A stretch of DNA of 64,000 nucleotides from Peptoniphilus_A genitalis (GTDB lineage Bacteria > Bacillota > Clostridia > Tissierellales > Peptoniphilaceae), in assembly GCF_949769225.1 (NCBI RefSeq), contig NZ_CATKPB010000006.1; one strand, 5' to 3'. The notes beneath the pieces were generated by a model. It made no database searches and was not told the DNA's origin. It saw only the letters and a program-made list of their open reading frames with translations. The position numbers and the translations under genes are program-made. Shown here in pieces: positions 25,294 to 34,226 of the stretch. Positions within the stretch are counted from its first letter, which is position 1. Every line of letters begins with the position of its first letter.

Positions 25294-26495
25294 TGAAAGA
25301 TTTATACACAGTTAATTTAGCAAAAAAGAATATAGAAAATAAAAAGGCAAGGTCAATTACCTTGATTTTACTTGTAGGAATTTTAACTTTTATATTATTC
25401 ATGTCATCATTTATAATTTTTTCTCTTAAAAACGGCATGAAATCTCTATCAGATAGGATGGGAGCAGACATTATAGTAGTCCCAGAAGGTTATGATTCCA
25501 AAATTACAGGTGCAATATTAAGGGGAGAACCTAATACATTCTTTTTTGACAAGGATATATTAAATAGAGTAAAAAAAATACCAGGAGTTGAAAAAGCCTG
25601 TGGTCAAGTTTATCTAGCTACACTTTCTGCTGGATGCTGTTCTTTTCCCATTCAAGTTATAGGAATTGACTTTTCTGATGACTTTAGCGTTAAACCTTGG
25701 CTTGAAAAACAGATTAAAACTCCAATTAAAGCTGGGCAAGTTGTTGTAGGTGCTAACATTGTGGGGAATATTAATCATAAGGTTAAATTTTTTAATCAAG
25801 AATTTGATATAAGAGGTAGGCTTGCAAAAACTGGCATGGGTTTTGATAATTCAGTTTTTATGACAATAGAAGAAACTCATAGATTAGCCAAGGAATATGA
25901 AAAGATAATTAATCATCCGGTGGCAAAAAAAGATGATATATCTTCTATTTTAGTAAAAGTTGAAAAAAACAAAGATCCAAAAACAATTCAAAAACTTATT
26001 AAAGAAGAATTTAAAAAAGAAAAAGTGTATCCTTTATTGCCAAGAAAAATAATGACACAAGTTTCAGATTCAGCAAAAAACATGCTTGTATATGTGTATA
26101 TATTGATAGCTTTGATTTGGATACTAGCTTTCTTTATTTTAAGTCTTGTAAATACCTTATCAGTTAAGGAAAGAAAAAGAGAATTTGCAACCATAAGGAT
26201 ATTAGGAGCAACAAAGAAAAAACTCAGTGAAGTAGTTCTTATTGAATCTATGCTAATTAATGGTACAGGTGCAGTCATAGGTTCTGTGCTTTCCTTTGTT
26301 TTAAGTATAACTTTCAATAATGTATTTTCATCACTTTTGAATATGCCTTTTTTAAGACCGAATATATTCCTTATGATTTTAATGTTAATAATAGTAATAA
26401 TTTTGGGAACCTTGTTAGGACCAATATCTTCAATTATTGCTATTAATAAAATAAATAAAGTAGAATTATTATTGATGCAAAGGGATAATGATTAA
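25293..26495 (+). CDS. FtsX-like ABC permease 3, last cassette gene
   Basis: 400 residues, FtsX/MacB permease layout (membrane segment 22-45, outer domain, three C-terminal segments with SVKERKREFATIRILGATKKK). It is distinct from permeases 1 and 2: the outer domain has a Cys-Cys motif (LSAGCCSFPIQVIG) and MGADIIVVPEGYDSKITG. That outer-domain type goes with DUF4418 proteins and their ATPase, so its likely partners are the first two cassette genes, 7 kb away. The IS remnant starts 5 bp after its stop. Confidence 0.88.
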   Translation: MKDLYTVNLAKKNIENKKARSITLILLVGILTFILFMSSFIIFSLKNGMKSLSDRMGADIIVVPEGYDSKITGAILRGEPNTFFFDKDILNRVKKIPGVEKACGQVYLATLSAGCCSFPIQVIGIDFSDDFSVKPWLEKQIKTPIKAGQVVVGANIVGNINHKVKFFNQEFDIRGRLAKTGMGFDNSVFMTIEETHRLAKEYEKIINHPVAKKDDISSILVKVEKNKDPKTIQKLIKEEFKKEKVYPLLPRKIMTQVSDSAKNMLVYVYILIALIWILAFFILSLVNTLSVKERKREFATIRILGATKKKLSEVVLIESMLINGTGAVIGSVLSFVLSITFNNVFSSLLNMPFLRPNIFLMILMLIIVIILGTLLGPISSIIAINKINKVELLLMQRDND

Positions 26496-26498
26496 AAT

Positions 26499-27405
26499 AG
26501 GCTCTATGTCAAATATTGGGGAGACTCGTTAATTCGAGTCTCTCTTTTCATTTAAAAATAAATACTTAGGCGCTAATAGAATATCAAAACTAAAATAAGT
26601 AAAAACTATTAAAAATAAACATAGCAAATAAAACCACTAGGGGTTTTACTGAATTTTTCTGTTTTCCTATCACTACTTACAAGCAAACATAATTCTTTTT
26701 CTAAACAAATTGAAATTTTTCATACCAAAACAATTTCTCTTTAAAGTCTTTATCTTAGTATGAGTAACTTCAAGTGGACCATTAGACTAAGGATAATCAA
26801 AAAAGTTACATATTTCATCAAACCATTTATTAAAAGCAGTGGTACAAGATTTAAATTCTTTTAAATTAGATTCCTCAGCTCTTTTTATCCATTCTCTTAA
26901 AGATTTAGTGGCTCTAACTCTATTGGGTTGAGTAAGAACATATTGGTACCCACAGGGCATACAGTAAAATAATTCTTTTAACCTGTATACCAATTTTAAA
27001 TCTTCATTTAAACAAGCATTAGAGAAACATCTTTAGCTTCTTCAGAGCTTATTTTAGAAGCAGGTTTTGTAAGTAGACTCCTACTTCTCTTAAAATACTT
27101 TATAAGCTTAGAAGAAATATCTTTTTGAATTTTCTTTCTAACATTCTCTAAAGCCCATGAAACTTGTCTAATGAAATGATACCTATCAACTATATGAATA
27201 GAATTCTTAAAGAATCTATTCTTGACAGACTTAAAGGTATTGGACATATCACTTACAAAAAACTTAACACCTTGTCTCTCCTTGTTAGGTACTTTTTTAA
27301 AGTATTTAAATAAAAAATTCTTATCTCTAGTAGGCAAAATATCAATGATAGAGTCCTTGGAACCATCTAGAAATTTCACTTCCCAACAGATATTAGAGAG
27401 CCTTT
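26499..27405 (-). mobile_element. ISL3-family element remnant, right copy
   Basis: Begins near 26500 with GGCTCTATGTCAAATATTGG, the same end as the copy at 16751, followed by the hairpin GAGACTCGTTAATTCGAGTC, then a broken transposase on the minus strand. The opposite end of the element is not found: similarity to a transposase fades near 27405. Both copies have the same orientation. Beyond 27405 to 27762 I see only A/T-rich sequence. Confidence 0.8.
26775..27405 (-). pseudogene. ISL3-family transposase, degraded
   Basis: Read on the minus strand, a segment from about 27405 to 27008 (VKFLDGSKDSIIDILPTRD, then VSDMSNTFKSVKNRFF and HIVDRYHFIRQVSWALENVR) matches the ISL3 DDE region. It shifts frame near 27010-27025 into a C-terminal part (LVYRLKELF..., SNLKEFKSCTTAFNKW) that meets a stop where the family has Trp before SNG (TAG for TGG, near 26783). 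The N-terminal half is missing. Inactive. Confidence 0.82.
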
Positions 27406-27762
27406 TTATTTAAAACTAATATTTATGAGAATAAGATTAAAAAATTTGCTAGCTTGTGACTTATTATTAAGGAGTAGTCTCGAGGATAAGAAATGGAGTT
27501 TTGCAAATAAAAAATAAAAATAATCTCCCAAGACTTTAGTAAAAAATATTTTCGAAAATCTAAACAAAATTATTTGATGTAAAATATTTTCAATTAGTTA
27601 ATAATAATTAAAAAAATAAAATAATAAATTCATTTTTTTATAAAAGTTTTAACAATAGTATTATTAGAAAAAACTTATGAAAAAAATTTTTGTATATGAA
27701 ATTACAAATCATTATATGGAATGTGAAAAGAATGTGAAATTTTTAAAGCAAGCGTAAATCCC

Positions 27763-27790
27763 TTGAATTAGAAATTGAAAGTAATATAAT
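27763..27790 (+). promoter_or_regulatory. Promoter of the V-ATPase operon
   Basis: TTGAAT (27763-27768) and TATAAT (27785-27790) with a 16-bp spacer, about 40 bp before the first gene. The only good promoter visible for the operon. Confidence 0.75.
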
Positions 27791-27829
27791 GAAAGTTACG
27801 CAAGGAATAAAAGAAGAGTGGTGATATTT

Positions 27830-28153
27830 TTGAAAGAAAGCATAGATAGTATTTTGGCAATAGATAGAAAGACTAGAGAACTTGTCAAAAATACTGATAA
27901 AGAAATTGAACAAATAAAAAAAGATTTGAGAGAAAAGTTAACAGATCTTGAAAATGAATCAATAGAAAAGTCAAAGCTACTTGGTAAAGAGAAAAGCGAT
28001 GAAATCTTATCAGACTTTGAAAAGAAGGCTGATGACTTAAGAAAAGAAAATCAAAAGAACCTAGAAGAAATTGAAGCTTATTATGAAGAAACTTCTGAGG
28101 ACTTAATTAAAGTTGTCTTCGACAAATTGATTGGAAGGGACTCTAATGTTTGA
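27830..28153 (+). CDS. V-type ATPase subunit G/H (peripheral stalk)
   Basis: 107 residues, almost wholly charged coiled coil (KTRELVKNTDKEIEQIKKDLREK onwards), as in the NtpH/AtpH-type stalk subunit that pairs with subunit E. The TTG at 27830 is chosen because GTGGTGAT lies seven bases ahead of it and complements the 16S rRNA tail; the GTGs at 27818 and 27821 fall within that site. First gene of the nine-gene operon. Confidence 0.75.
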   Translation: MKESIDSILAIDRKTRELVKNTDKEIEQIKKDLREKLTDLENESIEKSKLLGKEKSDEILSDFEKKADDLRKENQKNLEEIEAYYEETSEDLIKVVFDKLIGRDSNV

Positions 28154-29141
28154 AGGTCTAAAGGCTTTAAATGCTAAGATTTTAAAAATGCATTCGGACT
28201 TTTTAGTCTACGATGACTTTGTGAATATGGCAGAGGGAGACAGCGTAAGATTTTGTCTTAACTATTTAAAGGAAAAGAAGTTCCCGACCATTGATTCCTT
28301 TTCAGATATATATGAGATTGAAGAATTTTTAGAAGATTACAGAAGAAGACAAATAAAAAAACTTCAGGCCTTCTTGCCAGGCAAGTATTCAGACTTTATT
28401 AAGGCCTACATGGAAAGAGAAAAGATAGAAAAAATTGTAAAAATTCTTAGATCTCTTAGGATGAATAAGGAGCCAAGAGTTGACAAGCTAATTATTGGGG
28501 CTAAGTCAATTCCCTTTAAAGAAGAAAGTTTTGAATCCTTCATAGATAATTTGAGGGACACTCCCTATTACGAATATATGAAAAACTACAAGTCATCCAC
28601 AGATGAGGAGGCTCTCTTCTCCATTGAGATGAATCTTGACAAGTTTTATTATAGGAACTTAACTGAATCTGTGAAGTCCCTATCTAAGAAAGACCATGCT
28701 GAGTTCAAAAATATTTTCGGGGTCAAGATAGACTTATTAAATATCATTTGGATTTATAGGGCAAAAAAATATTATGACATTTCTCCCGAAGAAATTTTTA
28801 ACTTTACAATCTTTGGTGGAAATTATAATTCTGAAAAGCTCCTCCACCTATCCTACTTAGAGGAGAAAGAATTTGAAGAGGAAATTAAAAATTCTAAATA
28901 TTCTATTCTCTTTGCAGATGGAAGAGTTATAAGAACTGGAAGGACTTCCAAAAAGCTCCTCTACTCTATAGCAAATAGGAACTTTAGGAAGACTGATGGT
29001 ATAGGAAAATTCATGAGTTTTCTAATTCTTTTAGATTCAGAAATTGCAAATATAGAAAGAATCTTAGAGGCTACTAGGTTTGGCCTAAGTAAAGAAGAAA
29101 AATTGAGATACATGATCGTTGATAGAAAGGAAAGTGAATAA
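28146..29141 (+). CDS. ntpC: V-type ATPase subunit C
   Basis: 331 residues from the ATG at 28146 (MFEGLKALNAKIL), overlapping the stalk gene by 8 bp; an in-frame start at 28131 is less likely. Homologous to the NtpC/VatC (eukaryotic d) subunit, the funnel that links the central stalk to the membrane rotor. Conserved blocks RRQIKKLQ and YRNLTESV are visible; overall helical. Confidence 0.85.
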   Translation: MFEGLKALNAKILKMHSDFLVYDDFVNMAEGDSVRFCLNYLKEKKFPTIDSFSDIYEIEEFLEDYRRRQIKKLQAFLPGKYSDFIKAYMEREKIEKIVKILRSLRMNKEPRVDKLIIGAKSIPFKEESFESFIDNLRDTPYYEYMKNYKSSTDEEALFSIEMNLDKFYYRNLTESVKSLSKKDHAEFKNIFGVKIDLLNIIWIYRAKKYYDISPEEIFNFTIFGGNYNSEKLLHLSYLEEKEFEEEIKNSKYSILFADGRVIRTGRTSKKLLYSIANRNFRKTDGIGKFMSFLILLDSEIANIERILEATRFGLSKEEKLRYMIVDRKESE

Positions 29142-29142
29142 G

Positions 29143-31083
29143 TTGGCCGTTGAAAGAATGAAGGTCGCTAATATAATGGGCGAGATTCAAGATATGGATT
29201 CCATCATTTTGGATATTTTAAATTTAAAATGTATGCAATTTATGTCTGCTGAAACAAACATTGCAGAAAACAAGTTTGTTTTCAGCCTAGATGATGAAAA
29301 GAATCTAGACAAGAACCTAGAAAGAAATCTTGAACTAAATTATATTGAACCTATTGAAGAAGATGAGTCTCACAAGGTCAGTGCAAAAAAGGCTGAAGAA
29401 ATTATGAAGTTCTTGGGCATTGACAAGATTGAGGACAAGTACTTCGAAAGGATAGATATAAATGAAGATGTGGATTCCTTTGTCAAAAATATTAGTGAAA
29501 AGATGAATGAATATGAAAACACAAAGGAAAGTCTAAAGATTTTAGATACCCTAAAGGAAAATTATGAACTTTTTAAAAATGTTGATATAGACCTTAAGGA
29601 TATTGCTGATCTAAAATACTTTAACACTAGGTTTGGTTTCTTGGATAAGGATGCAAGGCTTAGGTTAAAGAAAAATTATGGAAATATCCTTGCCATGATT
29701 TATCACACAGGCACAGTGGACAATAGGGAACTCTTCCTCGTTATCTATCCAAAGGAAACAGAAAAGGATATTGATAGGGTTTTAAATAGTCTGAACTTTA
29801 CAGAAGTTGACCTTCTTGGCGAAAATGTTGAAGGTACAGCGGGTTTAATTTTTAAGAATCTTGAAGAAGAGGAAGAAAATATAAAGAGAAAGATTTTTGA
29901 AATCGAAGAGTATAAGAAAAATCTTTTGGAATCAATGAATGAAGAGCTAAGGACAAGCCTTGCCCACATGCTTTCCTATGAAGAAATTGAAAAGGCAAAG
30001 AAATATATGCTTAGGTCAAATAAGTATTTTTATCTTTCTGGTTGGATTGGTCTTAGCGATACAAAAAAACTAGAAGAAAAGCTCTCCAAGTACAAGGATA
30101 TTGATATTGAATATTTTGAACCTAAGAAGGGAAGTAAGAAGACACCTACAAAGCTTAAAAATGCAAATTTTTTCAAGCCCTTTGAGCTATTAATTAACAT
30201 GTATGGAACTCCTAGTTACGGTGAGTTTGACCCAACAGTGATTTTTGGAATTACCTACATGATTCTTTTTGGTGCAATGTTTGGCGACTTAGGTCAAGGG
30301 GCAGTATTTGCAGTTGCTGGGCTAATCTTAGCTAAGAAGAACAAGGATTTTGGTGGCCTCCTCTTGAGAATGGGAGCATCCTCAATGTTCTTTGGTTTAA
30401 TGTACGGGTCAGTCTTTGGGATAGAAGAAATTATTCCTGCCCTTTGGTTTAGGCCCTTTGAAGACATCAATGGCACACTTGTAACAGCCATTTACTTCGG
30501 CATTATTTTACTTGCCATAGCCTATGGCATTGGTATTTACAATAGATTAAAGAGTGGTAGGCCTGATGAAGCCTTCTTCGCAAAGGAAGGATTCTTGGGG
30601 GTTCTAATTTTTATAGCCATGATTAACATAGGTATTTCCGTAATGGGGGGTTCATCTCCTCTTCCTAAGAATATTTCTATGGGAATTTTATTTGGATCTC
30701 TTGTGATCATGCTATTAAAGAGGCCTATTCTTAAGACTTTATTTAAGAAGGAGCCAGAAGAATCTGCCGCAGATTATTATATTGAGTCCTCCTTTGGACT
30801 CTTGGAAGCCCTTCTTTCTACTATGTCTTCAATTATTTCTTTTATAAGGGTTGGGGCCTTTGCAATTAACCACGTTGGTTTATTCTTGGCTTTTAAAACT
30901 CTTGGAGAAATGCTTGGATCAAGGGGAGGAAATATTGCAGTCTTAATTTTTGGCAATATCTTAATTCTTGCCCTAGAAGGTCTTATTGTATTTATTCAAT
31001 CTCTTAGACTTGAGTATTATGAAATGTTTAGTAAGTATTATAGTGGGGACGGCGTATTATTTAAAGCCGACAAAATTTATTAA
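29143..31083 (+). CDS. ntpI: V-type ATPase subunit I
   Basis: Membrane stator subunit (eukaryotic a), 646 residues from TTG 29143 (MAVERMKVANIMGE), which matches the family N-terminus. N-terminal cytosolic arm to about 345 with coiled coils, then about seven membrane segments; the segment ISFIRVGAFAINHVGLFLAF contains the essential channel arginine (SFIRVGAF). TYMILFGAMFGDLGQG is another conserved block. Confidence 0.92.
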   Translation: MAVERMKVANIMGEIQDMDSIILDILNLKCMQFMSAETNIAENKFVFSLDDEKNLDKNLERNLELNYIEPIEEDESHKVSAKKAEEIMKFLGIDKIEDKYFERIDINEDVDSFVKNISEKMNEYENTKESLKILDTLKENYELFKNVDIDLKDIADLKYFNTRFGFLDKDARLRLKKNYGNILAMIYHTGTVDNRELFLVIYPKETEKDIDRVLNSLNFTEVDLLGENVEGTAGLIFKNLEEEEENIKRKIFEIEEYKKNLLESMNEELRTSLAHMLSYEEIEKAKKYMLRSNKYFYLSGWIGLSDTKKLEEKLSKYKDIDIEYFEPKKGSKKTPTKLKNANFFKPFELLINMYGTPSYGEFDPTVIFGITYMILFGAMFGDLGQGAVFAVAGLILAKKNKDFGGLLLRMGASSMFFGLMYGSVFGIEEIIPALWFRPFEDINGTLVTAIYFGIILLAIAYGIGIYNRLKSGRPDEAFFAKEGFLGVLIFIAMINIGISVMGGSSPLPKNISMGILFGSLVIMLLKRPILKTLFKKEPEESAADYYIESSFGLLEALLSTMSSIISFIRVGAFAINHVGLFLAFKTLGEMLGSRGGNIAVLIFGNILILALEGLIVFIQSLRLEYYEMFSKYYSGDGVLFKADKIY

Positions 31084-31097
31084 TAAGGAGTTTAATT

Positions 31098-31517
31098 ATG
31101 GAAAAAATTATTATTTTAGGAGTTTTAACTGTATTTTCAATGGTAGTTTCAGGTTTTTATTTTATATATAAGGGAACAGACAAGAACAGAAAGTTTGCTC
31201 GTGCCTTTATGAAATTAAACCTATTTGTTTTCGCACCAGTTTTCGTATTTGGTCTTATATCTCTAGTTCCACAAATGGCATCAGCTGCAGCTGCTCCAAC
31301 AGGTGGTAACGGACTTGGATTTTTAGCAGCAGGCCTTTCAACTGGTCTTGCTTCACTAGGTGCTGGTGTTGCCGTTTCTAATGTAGGTTCTGCAGCAATT
31401 GGAGCTGTATCAGAAGACCCTAACATTCTTGGTAAATCAATGATTTATCTAGGACTTGCAGAAGGTATCGCTATTTATGGTCTTATCATTTCAATTATGA
31501 TTCTTGGAAGACTATAA
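31098..31517 (+). CDS. ntpK: V-type ATPase subunit K (rotor ring)
   Basis: 139 residues. Two N-terminal membrane segments (about 1-25 and 40-62) precede an Ala/Gly-rich hairpin. The C-terminal hairpin GLSTGLASLGAGVAVSNVG ... GLAEGIAIYGLIIS carries the ion-binding Glu (LAEGIAIYG), as in Na+-type rings of Enterococcus hirae. The binding site looks compatible with Na+, but this cannot be decided by eye. AAGGAG precedes the ATG. Confidence 0.92.
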   Translation: MEKIIILGVLTVFSMVVSGFYFIYKGTDKNRKFARAFMKLNLFVFAPVFVFGLISLVPQMASAAAAPTGGNGLGFLAAGLSTGLASLGAGVAVSNVGSAAIGAVSEDPNILGKSMIYLGLAEGIAIYGLIISIMILGRL

Positions 31518-31831
31518 TGAGATCAATTCTTTTAACATCAAACGACGATATTATTAACGGCCTTCGCCTAGCTGGCGTAAGGTCTGTTAAATGTAATAAC
31601 AGATCTGAACTTTTAAAAAATTTTAAATCTTACACAAAAGAAGAGGGTATTGGAATAATTATCCTAACTTATTCTTCTTTTAAGGAAATAAAAGAGGAAG
31701 TCCTAGACTTTAAATTATCTGGAGCCCTTCCCCTAGTGGTAACTATCCCAGACCTTGACGGCAAGATGGAAGATGACTTTATTTTAAAATATGTCAGAGA
31801 ATCTGTTGGTGTGAAAGCTGTAGGTGATTAA
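31517..31831 (+). CDS. ntpF: V-type ATPase subunit F
   Basis: 104 residues, Rossmann-like NtpF fold (LTSNDDIINGLRLAGVRSV, GIGIIILTYSSFKEI). Part of the central stalk with subunit D. Start overlaps the ntpK stop by one base. Confidence 0.85.
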   Translation: MRSILLTSNDDIINGLRLAGVRSVKCNNRSELLKNFKSYTKEEGIGIIILTYSSFKEIKEEVLDFKLSGALPLVVTIPDLDGKMEDDFILKYVRESVGVKAVGD

Positions 31832-32473
31832 ATGATTTTACTTGAAAACAAAATTGCCATATTCAACAAAATTGTTTTTCTAAAGCAAAAAGAAGAGTGT
31901 GAAAAGAGAATTAAGGAAGAAAAAGAAAAGGCAGCTAAGATTCTTGAAGACAAGATAAAATCTCTTGAAGAAGATGAAAAGGCCTATGTTGATAGAAGAG
32001 TTAACCTTGCTAAGAGAAGGGGCTATGAACTTATTGCCTCTGTCGAAGAGCAAAAAAGGGTTCTCTTCCTTGAAGAAGATGAAAAACTTCTAAATGAACT
32101 TTTAGAAACTCTTTCAGAAAGACTCTTAGAATTTACAAAGACAGATGAATATGTAGAAAAAGAAGCTGAATGCTTTAGAAATATTTTAGATGAAATAGAC
32201 GAAAAGGCAATCTACCTTTATGTTAAGGACGATGAGAAAAAAGAATTAGTAGACAAGTTTAAAGAAATTGCAAAGGAAAAGGGAGTTGAACTTAAGTTAG
32301 ACCAGCTATTTGAATACCACTTAGGTGGCTTCATTTTGTCTGATATCAATCAAACTTACAACATCAACCTTTCTCTAAAGAATAAACTTGACGACATGAA
32401 ATATGAAATTGGATCAACACTACATGAAAAATTAAAGGAAAGGGGTGAAGTCATTGGAAAGAGCAACAATTAA
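31832..32473 (+). CDS. ntpE: V-type ATPase subunit E
   Basis: 213 residues: a long charged N-terminal helix (KQKEECEKRIKEEKEKAAK) and a globular C-terminal domain with GGFILSDINQTYNINLS, both usual for NtpE, the second peripheral stalk protein. Starts at the base after the ntpF stop codon; overlaps ntpA by 20 bp. Confidence 0.88.
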   Translation: MILLENKIAIFNKIVFLKQKEECEKRIKEEKEKAAKILEDKIKSLEEDEKAYVDRRVNLAKRRGYELIASVEEQKRVLFLEEDEKLLNELLETLSERLLEFTKTDEYVEKEAECFRNILDEIDEKAIYLYVKDDEKKELVDKFKEIAKEKGVELKLDQLFEYHLGGFILSDINQTYNINLSLKNKLDDMKYEIGSTLHEKLKERGEVIGKSNN

Positions 32474-34226
32474 ATCAGTTGACGGACCTGTTGTAATTGG
32501 TAAGAACATGGCTGACTACAAGATTAGAGAAATGGTCCTAGTTGGCGAAAAGAAATTAATTGGCGAAGTTATTTCTATTGATGGAGACCTTGGAACAGTT
32601 CAAGTTTATGAAGAAACTGAAGGTTTAAAACGTGATGAAGATATTATTTCCACTGGAGCACCACTTTCTGTTAAGCTTGGACCTGGTATGATAAGAGGTA
32701 TCTTTGACGGTATTGAGAGACCCCTTGAAGTTATAAAAGAAAAACATGGTTCCTTTATGCCAGAAGGTATTGGACTTATTTCTCTTGATGAAGAAAAACT
32801 TTGGGATGTAACTTTTAAGGTTAAACTTCACGACAAGGTCCATGGAGGACAAATCTTTGCAGAAGTTCCTGAAACTGACATCATAACTCACAAGGTTATG
32901 ATTCCACCAGAAGTATCTGGTGAAGTTGTAGAAATCCTTGAAGATGGCAAATACAATATTGAAACAGTTCTTTTAAAAGTTAAGGACGAATTTGGAAAGA
33001 TCAACGAAGTAAAGATGTATCAAAACTGGCCAGTAAGAATCCCAAGACCAGTTAAGGAAAGACTTCCTATTGACAAGTTACTTGTAACAGGTCAAAGGGT
33101 CTTCGACGTATTCTTCCCAATTGCCAAGGGAGGAACTACTGCTGTCCCAGGAGGATTTGGTACTGGTAAGACAATGACTCAACACCAAATTGCAAAGTAT
33201 TGTGATGCCGATATCATTATCTACATCGGTTGTGGTGAACGTGGTAATGAAATGACAGAAGTTTTGGAAGACTTTCCAAAGCTAATTGACCCTAACACTG
33301 GTAAGGCTCTTATGGACAGGACAATCCTTATAGCCAACACATCAAACATGCCAGTAGCTGCTCGTGAAGCATCAATTTATACTGGTGTAACCATGGCAGA
33401 ATACTTTAGAGACATGGGCTATCACGTTGCCCTCATGGGTGACTCCACTTCTCGTTGGGCAGAAGCCCTTCGTGAAATCTCTGGTCGTCTTGAAGAAATG
33501 CCAGCTGAAGAAGGTTACCCTGCTTATCTTCCATCAAGAATTGCAGGCTTTTATGAAAGAGCTGGTTATGTAAATACCCTATCAGGAACTGAAGGGTCAG
33601 TAACACTTATTGGTGCTGTTTCACCAGCAGGTGGTGACTTCTCTGAACCAGTTACAGAAAACACTAAGAGGTTCGTAAATGTATTCTTGGCACTTGATAA
33701 GGAACTAGCCTACTCAAGACACTATCCAGCTATTAACTGGATGAACTCTTACTCAGGTTACATTCCACTTCTTAAAAATTATTACGACATGAGACTTGAT
33801 GGCGACCTACCAGATTTAAGAATCAAATATCTTGACCTCCTTCACAAGGAAGCCAAGTTAAATGAAATTGTAATGCTTGTTGGTGAAGATGTTCTTCCTG
33901 ACGAAGAAAGACTTGTCCTAGAAATTTGTCGTGTTGTTAAGGTTGGTTTCTTACAACAAAATGCCTTTAACCCAATTGACACCTTTGTGCCACTTGAAAA
34001 GCAATTTGAAATGTTAAAGACTATAGACAACTTATATGAAAAGGGAAAGGAAGCCCTAAAGCTAAGGATTCCTATTTCTGTAATCAAGAATGACAAACTT
34101 TATGGAAAAGTAATTAACATGAAGTACGATATAGAAAACGAAAACTTAAAGAAATTTGTAAGCTTGAACAATGAAATTAACGACTTCTATGGAGAGCTTG
34201 CCTCAACTTATGGTGATGTAGAATGA
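32454..34226 (+). CDS. ntpA: V-type ATPase catalytic subunit A
   Basis: 590 residues from TTG 32454 (MERATIKSVDGPVVIGKNM), behind AGGGGTGA; a GTG at 32445 falls inside this site. Walker A GGFGTGKTM near residue 233, Walker B and the arginine-containing MGDSTSRWAEALREI near 328, and the long non-homologous insert (about 110-190) typical of A subunits. Hydrolyses or makes ATP at the A-B interface. Confidence 0.96.
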   Translation: MERATIKSVDGPVVIGKNMADYKIREMVLVGEKKLIGEVISIDGDLGTVQVYEETEGLKRDEDIISTGAPLSVKLGPGMIRGIFDGIERPLEVIKEKHGSFMPEGIGLISLDEEKLWDVTFKVKLHDKVHGGQIFAEVPETDIITHKVMIPPEVSGEVVEILEDGKYNIETVLLKVKDEFGKINEVKMYQNWPVRIPRPVKERLPIDKLLVTGQRVFDVFFPIAKGGTTAVPGGFGTGKTMTQHQIAKYCDADIIIYIGCGERGNEMTEVLEDFPKLIDPNTGKALMDRTILIANTSNMPVAAREASIYTGVTMAEYFRDMGYHVALMGDSTSRWAEALREISGRLEEMPAEEGYPAYLPSRIAGFYERAGYVNTLSGTEGSVTLIGAVSPAGGDFSEPVTENTKRFVNVFLALDKELAYSRHYPAINWMNSYSGYIPLLKNYYDMRLDGDLPDLRIKYLDLLHKEAKLNEIVMLVGEDVLPDEERLVLEICRVVKVGFLQQNAFNPIDTFVPLEKQFEMLKTIDNLYEKGKEALKLRIPISVIKNDKLYGKVINMKYDIENENLKKFVSLNNEINDFYGELASTYGDVE

